A DNA stretch of 64,000 bases from Calothrix anomala FACHB-343 (GCF_014696435.1 NZ_JACJQG010000029.1:36233-100232), one strand, 5' to 3'; numbered from the stretch's first letter, positions 36,199 through 45,791 are shown. The notes: generated by a model not told the origin, from the letters alone. Program-made: numbers and translations.

Positions 36199-36973
36199 AA
36201 GATTTAAAAAATATTTCATGGGAGCCTAAAAATCGCTGAATAAAACCAGGCGGTAGGCTGGAAATTTGCGAATAATAAGCAGAAATTGCGCGATTTTTTT
36301 TGTCTTGAACTGAGGCAATCGAAACATAGTAGGCTGCGGCTATATCTTGCAATTTAAGTAGAATAAATAGCGGCGCTCTCCAGAATAACCAAATGGGGTA
36401 TTGTAGGAGTTCTACTGTAATTTCTGCTTGGGCGATCGCGTCTTTTACCAATTGATATGTGGCTTCATGATCTCGATGGCAATCTTTACGATGAGGTACA
36501 TATACTTCTTCAGGCTGATAACGCTTTAAAAGTTCAATTATTTGTTTAACTGTTTGCTGTCTTTCTTCATTATCTAAATCTGGTAATCTCCCATCAGGTT
36601 TTTCTAAAAAGTAAATTTCCGATGGTTTAACTCCCAGAATTTCTAAGGCATTTACAGCTTCTTGCTTGCGAATTTGGACAATTTGATTTTGCCCATCTTC
36701 TGAATTACTGCTACCCTGTCCGTTAGTAATAAAAGTGACGATGACAGGGATATCATGCTCTCGTTTCCAAGCGATCGTACCTCCACAGCCAAAGGTTTCA
36801 TCATCTTGGTGAGGAGAAAACACCATTGCTGATTTTTGGCTGAATTTCAGAGGTTGACTTCCATTCTGGATAATCCATTGAAATAGTAGTCTAGAGTGTA
36901 AATATTGCAAATACTCCAGCCAGCTATGTGGAATGAATTTTTGGATTCGCTGTAAATACATTTTTAAATTCAT
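36197..36973 (-). CDS. PIG-L (LmbE-like) family deacetylase
   Basis: A 258-residue protein with the zinc motif PHQDDETFGCGG near residue 53 and the second His motif HRKDCHRDHEATY near 160, both diagnostic of PIG-L N-acetylglucosaminyl deacetylases. It would remove an acetyl group from an N-acetyl sugar of a lipid or glycan. VIVTFITNGQGSSN is also conserved. There is no signal peptide, so it acts in the cytoplasm. Near a GT4 it likely modifies a glycan precursor. Length fits the family. Confidence 0.88.
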   Translation of the reverse strand: MNLKMYLQRIQKFIPHSWLEYLQYLHSRLLFQWIIQNGSQPLKFSQKSAMVFSPHQDDETFGCGGTIAWKREHDIPVIVTFITNGQGSSNSEDGQNQIVQIRKQEAVNALEILGVKPSEIYFLEKPDGRLPDLDNEERQQTVKQIIELLKRYQPEEVYVPHRKDCHRDHEATYQLVKDAIAQAEITVELLQYPIWLFWRAPLFILLKLQDIAAAYYVSIASVQDKKNRAISAYYSQISSLPPGFIQRFLGSHEIFFKS

Positions 36974-37341
36974 AATTACTCACTTTAATCAGGCTCCAAC
37001 CACTGAGATATTTAGTTACCATACACAGTTAATACTGACTCCAGCTTCAACAATTTCTAGATATTCTCTTTTATCCAATATTGATACTGCTGTTATGACA
37101 TCATAATTTAATCAGCAAATATTGTCACCAAATATATTTGTGTTTTGTGTAAAAATCTTTAATTAATAACAAGTCAATAATAAAGTTTTGGTAAATTCAA
37201 TAATAAAAATAAATGATTGTTATAAATTGCTTTTCAACTGTATTTTGAATACAAAGAAAGCTTTTTTATAAAAAAGTAAGTATATTAAGAATACAAAAAT
37301 AATTAATTTCATACTAAGACTTACAGCATATTTCATGTAAA

Positions 37342-37416
37342 TGAGGTACGCGCTTCGGGGCATTGCAGTGCCAATGCCCCTACAATCAACGATTATCTGT
37401 ACCTCACCAACTTGCA
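37342..37416. repeat. Dispersed repeat GGGCATTGCAGTGCCAATGCCC, copy 1
   Basis: TGAGGTAC and GTACCTCA bracket GGGGCATTGCAGTGCCAATG. The right half, down to CCAACTTGCAATT, recurs at 57904-57966. Confidence 0.75.
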
Positions 37417-37493
37417 ATTCGCTGTAATTCCTTGCCAGAACTTTTATTTATTACCAGTATTCTATTTATTATCAGGTTCAGTTAAGGATAATT

Positions 37494-37567
37494 GTAGGTT
37501 GGGTTGAACGAAGTGAAACCCAAAAAACCCCTGGAAATGTTGGGTTTCGTTCCTCAACCCAACCTAC
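37494..37567. repeat. Palindrome GTAGGTTGGGTT...AACCCAACCTAC
   Basis: Long inverted arms (GTAGGTTGGGTTGAACGAAG and its near complement ending CTCAACCCAACCTAC) enclose a short spacer. This type is common in Nostoc-like genomes. Confidence 0.75.
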
Positions 37568-37639
37568 GCAGCTTAGATGGGGATTTGTAATTCAATGAAA
37601 TCTAATAATTAGAGATGCATTTTATAAATCGGGGTAATC

Positions 37640-37672
37640 AGCTCCCCGACTTCTTTAAAAAGTCGGGGAGCT
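37640..37672 (-). terminator. 13-bp hairpin downstream of the beta-propeller gene
   Basis: AGCTCCCCGACTT and AAGTCGGGGAGCT are perfectly complementary with a 7-base loop. It lies 29 bases after the minus-strand stop. There is no clear T-run, so termination is only possible. Confidence 0.45.
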
Positions 37673-37701
37673 AAAATTGCAGTATTTCAATGTTGAGAGA
37701 A

Positions 37702-39909
37702 TTAACTTTGTAATCGATACATAATCACTTTACCTTTCCAATTCTCTTCTACAAATACTAAATACTCACCATTGCGGCGACGAAAAGCGCGGATACCATA
37801 GGGTATATCAATCCAACCGCTTTCACCAGCAACTTCTGGGCCTGGTTTGAATTGTTGTACTTGCACTCCTGTAGCGGCGTTGTAAACATGTACTTCTGCC
37901 GTTTTAAATGTAACTGCAAATACATAGTCTCCGGCGACACTCATGGCTGCGGTGGAGACTTCACGCTTACCTGTGATGTCGTGAGGAACAACAATCCGCC
38001 AACGAGGTGTGGGATTTTCTTGACTCCAATTATCAAACCGGATGATTTCCGATCCGACAACGCCAGTATCATCACCTGTGGCTGGATGATTTACAGTAAA
38101 CCCAGATAAGTACATGGTGTCTGTATCTGGAAGATACTCGATGCGTCGCAAGTCGGTAAACATGCTGGGAGTCTTTTGTTTTTTCATGGAACTATAGCTG
38201 TAGATGGGGTTACCATGAGCATCTAGTCCTTGTAAGGGATAGTGGCGAATACCAATACCATCGTGAGTGCGTAGGGTTTTCCAGACATCACCTTTTTTAT
38301 CAACCCACCAACCGCCTAAGTAGGGATAATCTTCGCTCTTGTCGTATTCATCCTCATCGAACTTACCATTACCGTTGCGATCGCGCCATATCCACTCGCC
38401 TTTTTTTGGTTGATATGGTGGCCATTTACCAGCTATTGATGGTTTACCTTCAGCATTAGTATTCACAAACATTCCTGAGGGAATTGCAATTTTGCTATTA
38501 CTACCGCCATCAAACCGATAAATTTGCAGAAAGCTAGCATACATATCTGAGAGGTACAAAAAAGGCTTACCTTGAATACGGCGAAAAAAGCTAGCATCTG
38601 GAGATGTATGCAATCGCGGATCTTGAGGATATTTAAACGGATTGAGAGTGTAATTTTTGAATGTCCATTTTTTCCCCGGTGGCTGGTTGTAATCCATCAC
38701 AAAGTGTTCTTGTTTGGTAAATACATCCACACCGTCACTTTGGGGATCGGTATCAGCATTATCGACAAATATCAATCCTAATAATTGCCAAAGCAGTTTT
38801 CCTAATGGTGAAAACTTTCTTAAATCTGTTCCTGAACGATTAAAACCATTATTGTTAATATAAATGTTTCCTGCGGCATCTGTACCTAACCCTGTAATTC
38901 CGTAAAGTTTTAAATCTTGCACTTCTCCGGGGTTACCTGCATAAATACCGCCTTTCGTCCCAAAAGTCCCTACTTGTACAGGTTGAGATTTAACGTTGTA
39001 AATCAATACTTGTTGACGAGGGCCATTTTCTGCAACTAACAGCCTCCCTTGGGGATCGATCGCGATCGCAGTTGGTTCGATAAGTTGCGTTATCTCTTGC
39101 GGTAATTGTTTCCCTGTGCGGGAATAATGGACAATCTTCGCCGGATTACTAGCTTTTTTCCCTTGAATAATCCACAAATTACTTTGAGAATCGAGAGCGA
39201 TCGCACCTGGATTCGCAACGCTAAAGCTACGTAATTCCTGCATCGTTTCCGTACTATAAACACGAATGCGATTAGCAGCCGAATCACTCACATATAATTC
39301 TTTATTGATAGTTGCTAATCCAGTAACTTCACCCTTAGTACTAACAATTAACATACTTTTATCCCAACCACGACCACCAGAAAAAGGTGCAGGTTTTCCC
39401 GATAAGTCGTAGCGTCTCACACAGTACCAATGAGTTTTTTCTGGCGGATAATCTTTCTCGGTTTTACCAATGTCTCCTTGATGTATTGCTAGGTAAAGAT
39501 ATTTACTATCTACTGTGACAGCTTTACCTCCGGTACGACTCCAACCGTGAGTATCATCAGCCATCCCAATAGTCTTACCATCTTTATAAATACCAGCTTC
39601 TCTACCTGCTTCATCCCATACACTATTGGTATATATTGTGCCATTGGCAGTTACATACATGCCTTCAATGTTGTTTTGTACCCAATCTTTACCACCGCCA
39701 AAACTATTACCTATCCAAGATGTTTTATAGGTAGTTGTTGGCATTCCACTCACAGACCAACGTGTGCTAATACTAACAGAAGCAATGATGATTCCACAAA
39801 TTAGACAAACTAAAAATGTGACAAATTTTCGCTGCTGAAAATTTCGCCATCGCCAGTTTTTTTTGATATATTGGTCAAATTTATGGTAGATTCTGCTGAG
39901 TTTCTGCAT
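37702..39909 (-). CDS. Membrane-anchored NHL-type beta-propeller protein
   Basis: A 735-residue protein. A basic N-terminus and one hydrophobic segment (FVTFLVCLICGIIIASVSI, near 30-48) suggest a signal anchor with the rest outside the membrane. NHL-like propeller blades follow (VTGLATINKELYVSDSAANR, GAIALDSQSNLWI, PTAIAIDPQGRLLVAENG, ITGLGTDAAGNIYINNNG). A DRNGNGKFDEDEYDK stretch near 510 resembles an EF-hand/dockerin calcium loop. ATG 39909 follows GAGG in the messenger sense; a TTG three codons earlier is less likely. Function is unknown, perhaps binding glycan or protein at the surface, given the glycan genes on both sides. Confidence 0.75.
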   Translation of the reverse strand: MQKLSRIYHKFDQYIKKNWRWRNFQQRKFVTFLVCLICGIIIASVSISTRWSVSGMPTTTYKTSWIGNSFGGGKDWVQNNIEGMYVTANGTIYTNSVWDEAGREAGIYKDGKTIGMADDTHGWSRTGGKAVTVDSKYLYLAIHQGDIGKTEKDYPPEKTHWYCVRRYDLSGKPAPFSGGRGWDKSMLIVSTKGEVTGLATINKELYVSDSAANRIRVYSTETMQELRSFSVANPGAIALDSQSNLWIIQGKKASNPAKIVHYSRTGKQLPQEITQLIEPTAIAIDPQGRLLVAENGPRQQVLIYNVKSQPVQVGTFGTKGGIYAGNPGEVQDLKLYGITGLGTDAAGNIYINNNGFNRSGTDLRKFSPLGKLLWQLLGLIFVDNADTDPQSDGVDVFTKQEHFVMDYNQPPGKKWTFKNYTLNPFKYPQDPRLHTSPDASFFRRIQGKPFLYLSDMYASFLQIYRFDGGSNSKIAIPSGMFVNTNAEGKPSIAGKWPPYQPKKGEWIWRDRNGNGKFDEDEYDKSEDYPYLGGWWVDKKGDVWKTLRTHDGIGIRHYPLQGLDAHGNPIYSYSSMKKQKTPSMFTDLRRIEYLPDTDTMYLSGFTVNHPATGDDTGVVGSEIIRFDNWSQENPTPRWRIVVPHDITGKREVSTAAMSVAGDYVFAVTFKTAEVHVYNAATGVQVQQFKPGPEVAGESGWIDIPYGIRAFRRRNGEYLVFVEENWKGKVIMYRLQS

Positions 39910-40748
39910 TAACCTCAAGTTCCTCTAATCTCCAAATTAATATATCTGAGGCAAAGATGGTTATTTTTCTTGCTTCAGAGAATATTATTTAATATGAATT
40001 AGCAAGTTATCGCCATGCATTATTTAATACATAGCAACTACGAATAAGTATTAGCTGATTAATAACATCAAAATTAATTGTCACAACCTTGATCTGTTTG
40101 ACAGTTAGCGATGTAAGCCGAGCTATTGTAGAGCGGTAGATTTATTTTGCGCTTGCTTACTAAAGATTGTCCAGCCCTAAGAAATAAATTTTTTAATCAT
40201 TATCAGCAATCTTGCATTTAACAAGATATATACATAGATAACAAAGCCCTGACATGAAGAATCACTAGTTTACGAAAACTTTATAGAAAACACACAGTTT
40301 TTTTAAGTTATCTGCGAAAGCGATCGCTATTTTTTTGACTCTGTATTAATCATCACTTTTATATCTTCAAATCTAGTAAATCTGAATACAGAATTTTGTC
40401 TGATAAATCTGACATTCTACGCCTAATGTTTAGAAATAAAATTCAAATAGGTCAGTAATTATTTATGAAAAAAGTATCATATTAATCATTGCCCGTGTCA
40501 TGAAGTCACTAAAAATACAGGTCAAATTTTACTAGTTGACGTTTAAATATAGATAGTTTAAAACAGAGAATTCTGGGTAAATTTATCATAACACTTTTCT
40601 TATATAGGACTCCTAAAAGTACTGATAATGTAATGAAGTGCGGAATAAAATTAGTAGCAACGTAAATTGATTATTGAATACCAAAAATGCTTGAATTGGG
40701 GGCAGAAACTACCGCAAGCAATTACCATAGATCGCAGGAGTTCAATAG
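39910..40748. other. Divergent AT-rich promoter region
   Basis: 839 bases separate a minus-strand gene and a plus-strand gene, so promoters for both should lie here. It contains no repeats of the common families and no gene-like frame. AGGAG at 40736-40740 is the ribosome-binding site for the next gene. Confidence 0.55.
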
Positions 40749-41921
40749 GTGGAACCTAGCAAAGACAATATCGCACCAGCATCAATACTCACTTTGGGAA
40801 TGGGCTGGTTTCCGCATACACCTGGAGGATTAGAACGCTATATTTATGATTTAACACATCAATTAGCAGCTAATAAAGACAAAGTAGAATTATGTGGAGT
40901 AGGGTTACCAAATACACAAATCAATACTCCCATTAAGCTCACTAATTTAGCCGAACCAGATAGCGTAATTTGGCAAAGATTATGGTCAATTCGTCAGAAT
41001 TTTCAGAAAACCAGAAGCCAAAAGCCAGATGCAATTAACCTGCATTTTGCCTTGTATAGCTTTCCGATTTTGGATATTTTACCTAAAGGAGTACCAATTA
41101 CCTTTAACTTTCATGGCCCTTGGGCCTCGGAAAGTTTGGAAGAAGCAGATAATAAAATCGTGAGTGTTTTACTCAAGCGCTGGCTGATTGAAAAAAGCAC
41201 CTATAATCGCTGCGATCGCTTTATTGTTCTCAGCAAAGCATTTGGTAAAATTTTACATCAACAATATCACATTCCTTGGGATAAAATTCACATTATTCCC
41301 GGTGGAGTTGATCTGAATAGATTTCAAGCCAATCTCTCACCCCAAGAAGCCAGAAATAAATTAGGCTGGCCTGATAATCGCCAAATATTATTTACATCCC
41401 GGCGTCTAGTCCATCGAGTTGGCTTAGATAAATTATTGCAAGCAATAGCAATAATTAAACCTACAATTCCTGATGTTTGGTTAGCGATAGCTGGAAGAGG
41501 ACATATTCAAGCCGCACTAGAAAAACAGGCTCAAGAATTAGGTTTAGAAGACAACGTAAAATTTTTAGGTTTTCTCCCTGACGAAGATTTACCTTTAGCA
41601 TATCAAGCAGCTGATTTAACAATTATGCCCAGTCAATCTTTTGAAGGGTTTGGATTAGCAATTATCGAATCTCTTGCTTGTGGTACTCCTGTTGTTTGTA
41701 CACCAGTAGGCGGAATGCCAGAAATTGTAGAACCCTTATCACCAGATTTAATTACTACTTCTACAGAAGTTTCCGCTATTGCCGAAAAATTAGAACAAGT
41801 CCTATTAGGAAGCATATTAATTCCTTCTAGAGAAGCTTGTCATCAATACGCCGCTACAAAGTTTAACTGGCAGAAAATAGCCCAAGAAGTGCGGGAAGTT
41901 TTGTTAGGAGCTAGGGACTAG
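40749..41921 (+). CDS. Family 4 glycosyltransferase
   Basis: A 390-residue GT-B enzyme. It has GWFPHTPGGLERYIYDL as acceptor loop, FNFHGPWASES near 115, IIPGGVDLNRF near 185, and the E-x7-E motif EGFGLAIIE near 297. The GTG start at 40749 has AGGAG 8 bases upstream. With the next gene it forms a two-gene glycosyltransferase unit; a run of GGACAAGGA and ATGACAA repeats lies between them. The substrate cannot be told from sequence. Confidence 0.88.
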   Translation: MEPSKDNIAPASILTLGMGWFPHTPGGLERYIYDLTHQLAANKDKVELCGVGLPNTQINTPIKLTNLAEPDSVIWQRLWSIRQNFQKTRSQKPDAINLHFALYSFPILDILPKGVPITFNFHGPWASESLEEADNKIVSVLLKRWLIEKSTYNRCDRFIVLSKAFGKILHQQYHIPWDKIHIIPGGVDLNRFQANLSPQEARNKLGWPDNRQILFTSRRLVHRVGLDKLLQAIAIIKPTIPDVWLAIAGRGHIQAALEKQAQELGLEDNVKFLGFLPDEDLPLAYQAADLTIMPSQSFEGFGLAIIESLACGTPVVCTPVGGMPEIVEPLSPDLITTSTEVSAIAEKLEQVLLGSILIPSREACHQYAATKFNWQKIAQEVREVLLGARD

Positions 41922-41929
41922 GGAAGGGG

Positions 41930-42004
41930 GATAAGGGAGACAAGGAGGACAAGGAGGACAAGGGAGATAAATGACAAATGACAAATAACAAATGACTAAT
42001 GACC
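41930..42004. repeat. GGACAAGGA and ATGACAA/ATGACTA tandem repeats
   Basis: GGACAAGGA-type units are followed by ATGACAA and ATGACTA heptamers. The heptamers supply the ATG at 41999 that opens the next frame. Confidence 0.85.
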
Positions 42005-43153
42005 AATATGTTAAAAATCCTGTTTTTAGACCAAAGTGGTAAACCTGGGGGTGCAGAACTATGTTTAATAGATATTGCTAAACCCTATCGCGATCGCTGT
42101 CTGGTTGGCTTATTTGCAGATGGGCCATTTAAAACTTTATTACAGGAAAATCACATTCCTGTAGAAGTTTTAACTGATAGATCGATTCAAGTTAAAAAAG
42201 GTAGTAGTTTTTTTCAAGCATTAAAAAGTTTACAACAAATAATTCCCTTAATCATTAAGGTAATTAACAGAGCCAAAAACTATGATTTAATTTATGCGAA
42301 TACTCAAAAAGCTTTAGTCATTGGCGCGATCGCAAGTTTTTTTGCTCGTCGTCCTTTGGTATATCATTTGCACGATATCCTCTCCAAAGAACACTTTAGT
42401 CTCAGTAACCGCCGGATTGCTGTTAACTTAGCTAATCGTTTTGCATCGTTAGTAATTGCTAATTCTCAAGCTAGTCAATCGGCTTTTATAGAAGCAGGCG
42501 GACGCAAGGAATTAACCACAGTTATTTATAACGGCTTTGACCCCAAAATTTATCAAACGAGCGAATTTGATATCAGACAATTACAGCAAGAATTAGGATT
42601 AGTCGGTAAATTTGTTGTTGGACATTTTAGTCGCCTTTCACCTTGGAAAGGACAACATATATTAATTGATGCCCTGGTTCAATGTCCCCAACAAGTAACA
42701 GTACTTTTAGTTGGTGAAGCTTTATTTGGCGAACAAGCTTACGTGCAACAATTGCATCAACAAATTACTGAATTAGGGCTAGAAAATCGCGTCAAATTTT
42801 TAGGCTTCCGGTCTGATATTCCTCAGTTAATGGCAGCTTGTGACTTAGTTGCTCATACCTCCACTTTTGCAGAACCATTTGGTAGAGTAATTGTTGAAGC
42901 TATGTTGTCTGGTACGCCTGTGGTTGCAAGTAAAGCTGGAGGCGCAATGGAATTAATCAAATCTGGGATCAATGGTTACTTATTTCAACCAGAAGATTCT
43001 CAAGAATTAGCGCAAGTAATTACTGCTTGTTTAAAACAAAGACACAACAGTACAACTATGGCTCATAATGCGAGAAAAATGGCGAGTCAGCGATTTGATG
43101 TGACAAATATTAATCAACAAATTGCAGAGATTTTATTATCTAAGTTTAGATAA
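41999..43153 (+). CDS. Family 4 glycosyltransferase
   Basis: A 384-residue GT-B enzyme: LFLDQSGKPGGAELCLIDIA at the N-terminus, YANTQKALVIGA near 100, VIYNGFDPKIYQ near 180, GHFSRLSPWKGQHILIDAL near 208 and the E-x7-E motif EPFGRVIVE near 300. The first ATG (41999) comes from the heptamer repeat; ATG 42008 three codons later is as likely and neither has a ribosome-binding site. It would act with the preceding GT4 on one glycan. Confidence 0.87.
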   Translation: MTNMLKILFLDQSGKPGGAELCLIDIAKPYRDRCLVGLFADGPFKTLLQENHIPVEVLTDRSIQVKKGSSFFQALKSLQQIIPLIIKVINRAKNYDLIYANTQKALVIGAIASFFARRPLVYHLHDILSKEHFSLSNRRIAVNLANRFASLVIANSQASQSAFIEAGGRKELTTVIYNGFDPKIYQTSEFDIRQLQQELGLVGKFVVGHFSRLSPWKGQHILIDALVQCPQQVTVLLVGEALFGEQAYVQQLHQQITELGLENRVKFLGFRSDIPQLMAACDLVAHTSTFAEPFGRVIVEAMLSGTPVVASKAGGAMELIKSGINGYLFQPEDSQELAQVITACLKQRHNSTTMAHNARKMASQRFDVTNINQQIAEILLSKFR

Positions 43154-43194
43154 TTAAGTAGGGCGGTGTTGTTGAAGATAGCTGGTTAAGGTTT

Positions 43195-43272
43195 TCATTA
43201 GTCATTGGTAAGGGTTGCAAGCCTATTTACGTTTCGTAATATAGTTTGGTTTATTTACACCGACTTACTTAT
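43195..43272 (-). repeat. Dispersed ~110-base repeat, copy B (reversed, partial)
   Basis: On the minus strand it reads AAACCAAACTATATTACGAA, ACGTAAATAGGC and CCCTTACCAATGAC, like copies A and C. Confidence 0.7.
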
Positions 43273-43338
43273 ACCAATTTGAATAATGTTGGCGACACAT
43301 TAATATTATAGAGGGCATGGCAGTGCCAATGCCCCTAC
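43271..43338. repeat. Dispersed repeat ATACCAATT...GGCAGTGCCAATGCCCCTAC, copy 2
   Basis: The whole 68 bases match 57861-57930 with few differences. The right part matches 37361-37383. Confidence 0.8.
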
Positions 43339-44091
43339 GGGAGCATTCTTTTTTAAATACCTATCTTCCTTGTTCCCCTTGTCCCTCCGAAGTTATGAGC
43401 GGAGGAAACCTCCGCTCAGACTTCTCTCATTGTCCCTTTTGTTTACATATCAAATAGAATTGTTAGATGTGTTATTTATGCGATCGCACTCAACAATATT
43501 TCGCTATCAGCATTTTAATCGTCTTATTTCTCCAGAGCAAATCCACTCATAGATAGAAGTTTACTCTGGGATTTTGTATCATTGAAATATTGAATACAAT
43601 CTTCTGCAAAAATATGCGATCGCTCTCAATCATCATGCCTAGATTCATACTTTTGGTAGATGAATATCCAAAGTAAAACTCTCAACAATCTCTGAAATCT
43701 AGGCTAAATTATTAATTCAATTAATAATATTTATGGCAACAATGTTTCAAGTTTATATAATTTGCAATATTTCTTCAAAATCTCTGCAATTAAGGCACAA
43801 TCAGCAAGACAAATAATCCTTTTTTTGCCTGTATTCTGCCAATTCTATCAGCCTCATCACTCTACTGCGGTGTTATTGAAAAGCCAACCAAAAGTAAGTA
43901 AATATAAATAAACCAGCCTATATTACGAAACGTAAATAGACTTAAACCCCTTACCAATGATAAATGACAAATGACAGCCCTTGCCAGTATTTTCGTTACG
44001 CCAACCTACTTATAAGAAAAATGAGGATTGGTTGACGGCTTAAGTATAGTTAATTACAATTAATTGTAAAGATGAACCTATAATAAGGTTC
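43339..44091. other. Non-coding region between GT4 and an exported protein gene
   Basis: Contains the 10-bp palindrome TGAGCGGAGG-AAA-CCTCCGCTCA at 43396-43418 and copy C of the 110-base repeat (43905-44015). The short frame at 43370-43552 is AT/repeat sequence without a ribosome-binding site and is not called. Confidence 0.6.
43905..44015 (+). repeat. Dispersed ~110-base repeat, copy C
   Basis: Contains AAATAAACCAGCCTATATTA, CGAAACGTAAATAGACTTAA, CCCCTTACCAATGA, ATGACAA heptamers and GCCAACCTACTTATAA. Confidence 0.7.
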
Positions 44092-44511
44092 ATGAAAAAA
44101 AATCCTTGGGCAATAACAACAAAAACTATTCAAAGAATTGGGATAAAACTTATGAACGCTAGAATTGTTGCTTTGCTAGCAATTATGACAGCTTTTGCAA
44201 GCTTAGTAAGCCCGGTTCAAGCACAGTCATCAGGGATAGCAAACCAAGATACTCAAGAATATAAAATCACTGGTGATTCGCTGACGGGAATAAATAATCG
44301 CGATTCGCAGCAGGACTATCAAAGCTTTTTTGAGCAAAAAAATCCAGCAGTTACATATACTGAAAATCAGACAAATAACATAACTGCTCAAGATTCACGC
44401 TTAACAGAAGCACTCTCAGCCCCAAATAGTTCGCTTATCTTTGTTCCTGTTCAGTCTTTTAATGGAAATGACGGAACGCAAGTACAGTTTGATTTTGTGA
44501 ATGGTCAATAG
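44092..44511 (+). CDS. Small exported protein of unknown function
   Basis: A 139-residue protein with a clear signal peptide (LLAIMTAFASLVSPVQAQSS, cleavage after AQA near residue 45). The mature part is about 95 residues, polar, Asn/Gln/Ser/Thr rich, with no Cys. I recognise no family. ATG 44092 is used (AAGG only 3 bases upstream); ATG 44152 would leave a signal peptide of more usual length and is a good alternative. It stands alone, with repeats on both sides. Confidence 0.65.
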   Translation: MKKNPWAITTKTIQRIGIKLMNARIVALLAIMTAFASLVSPVQAQSSGIANQDTQEYKITGDSLTGINNRDSQQDYQSFFEQKNPAVTYTENQTNNITAQDSRLTEALSAPNSSLIFVPVQSFNGNDGTQVQFDFVNGQ

Positions 44512-44572
44512 TCAAGAGTCAAGAGTCAATGGTCATTTGTCATTTGTCATTTGTCATTTGTGAATTTGTGAA
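44503..44572. repeat. GTCAAGA and GTCATTT tandem repeats
   Basis: Units AGTCAAG and TTTGTCA fill the convergent gap between the exported protein gene and the lyase gene. Confidence 0.8.
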
Positions 44573-44600
44573 TTGACCTCGTCTCTTTGTCTCCTATTCC

Positions 44601-45791
44601 CTAAGACAATTCAAATTTTTGTACTGCTGCAACCAATTGATCGATTTCTGATTCTAAAGTAAAGTAATGCACGCAAGCGCGGACGCAATCGGGATCGCGA
44701 ATTTGACGGATGAATAATCTTTCTGATTCTAAAAATTGGACTAATTTTAAAGTAGTTTGGGGTGTTTGTTTTTCTAGTTGAAACGAAACTAAACCGCTTT
44801 GGGGGGGAGATGTCCGCAAACATTTGACATTAGGTAAAGCTGTTAATTGTCGCCATAGATATTCACTGTGGCGACAAATTTGTTGATGGCGTTCTTCTGC
44901 GGTTCCCCATTGCTGATGAATAGCGATCGCCTCTTTTAAACCAACGTACAATGGATAATCTGATGTCGCGACTTCATATAGGCTACCGTCGGGATTCCAA
45001 TCTATCGGCTGACCGCGATCGTTTAAAATAACACTGCGCCAACCTATAAAAGTAGGTTTTAAACTAGCTTTCGCTTCTGGACGCACATATAAACCGCCAA
45101 TACCAGCAGGGCCACATAACCATTTGTGACCTGTGAACGCATAGAAATCTACGCCTAATTCAGTTAAGTTTAAAGGTATAGCCCCAACAGACTGAGCTGC
45201 GTCTACTAATAGTAGAGAATTATTATTTCTACAGACTTCGGCAATTTTCTCTAAAGGTAAAACTTGGCCTGTATTCCAGAGAATATGACTTAAAACTACC
45301 AAGCGAGTATTGGGGCGTAAATGTTGAGCGATCGCATCTACCGGATCGCCTATATTTAAAGTATCCATCAAAGGACAAGTGGTAACTTCTACGCCGAATC
45401 TGCGACTAATTTCTTGAGAAATAGCGATAATTCCTTGATGTTCGCAATCAGAAAGGAGAATATGGTCACCAGAACGCCACTCAATACCCCACATTGCAAT
45501 ATTGCAGCCAACGGTGACATTTTCTGTGAGAGTCATGGTATTTGCTGGTACATTTAACTCAGATGCGATCGCTTCTTTTGTCGCTTTCACAGTTAAGCCA
45601 ATCCAGCGCCCAACTTCATTACCAAAAGGGCCGAGTTGTTGGATTTGCGTTTGAGCTTCCATAATTGCATCCATTACACTTTGATGCATCGGCCCTTGGC
45701 CGCCATAATTAAAATATGCCTTATTCGCTAAAGCTGGAAATCCTTCTCGATAGCTATGCAAACTCTTGTGTAAGGCAGGAAAATTAGTCAT
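44601..45791 (-). CDS. L-cyst(e)ine C-S lyase (C-DES type), PLP-dependent class V fold
   Basis: A 396-residue PLP enzyme. The PLP Lys is Lys223 in YAFTGHKWLCGPAG. NKAYFNYGGQGPM near 25, LLSDCEHQGIIAI near 115, LSHILWNTGQVLPL near 170, and the C-terminal DPDCVRACVHY block resemble, from memory, the Synechocystis cystine lyase C-DES along the full length. That enzyme cleaves cystine or cysteine to a persulfide, pyruvate and ammonia and can supply sulfur for iron-sulfur clusters. The other reading, a NifS/SufS-type desulfurase, is less likely because the sequence matches C-DES over its whole length. It stands alone on the minus strand. Confidence 0.85.
   Translation of the reverse strand: MTNFPALHKSLHSYREGFPALANKAYFNYGGQGPMHQSVMDAIMEAQTQIQQLGPFGNEVGRWIGLTVKATKEAIASELNVPANTMTLTENVTVGCNIAMWGIEWRSGDHILLSDCEHQGIIAISQEISRRFGVEVTTCPLMDTLNIGDPVDAIAQHLRPNTRLVVLSHILWNTGQVLPLEKIAEVCRNNNSLLLVDAAQSVGAIPLNLTELGVDFYAFTGHKWLCGPAGIGGLYVRPEAKASLKPTFIGWRSVILNDRGQPIDWNPDGSLYEVATSDYPLYVGLKEAIAIHQQWGTAEERHQQICRHSEYLWRQLTALPNVKCLRTSPPQSGLVSFQLEKQTPQTTLKLVQFLESERLFIRQIRDPDCVRACVHYFTLESEIDQLVAAVQKFELS

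Larger units (their letters stand above)
36974..37701. other. Repeat-rich non-coding region
   Basis: An AT-rich unique part (36974-37320) is followed by three palindromic repeats (37342-37416, 37494-37567, 37640-37672). An open frame at 37220-37417 is just repeat sequence and is not called. Confidence 0.6.

Noticed and set aside
36974-37700. Small membrane peptide gene in the gap (frame at 37220-37417)
   Set aside because: Its N-terminal half is the dispersed palindromic repeat and its C-terminal half is AT-rich DNA that yields hydrophobic residues by composition.
43370-43552. Open frame of 60 codons between the GT4 and the exported protein gene
   Set aside because: It covers a palindrome and has no ribosome-binding site or gene-like composition.
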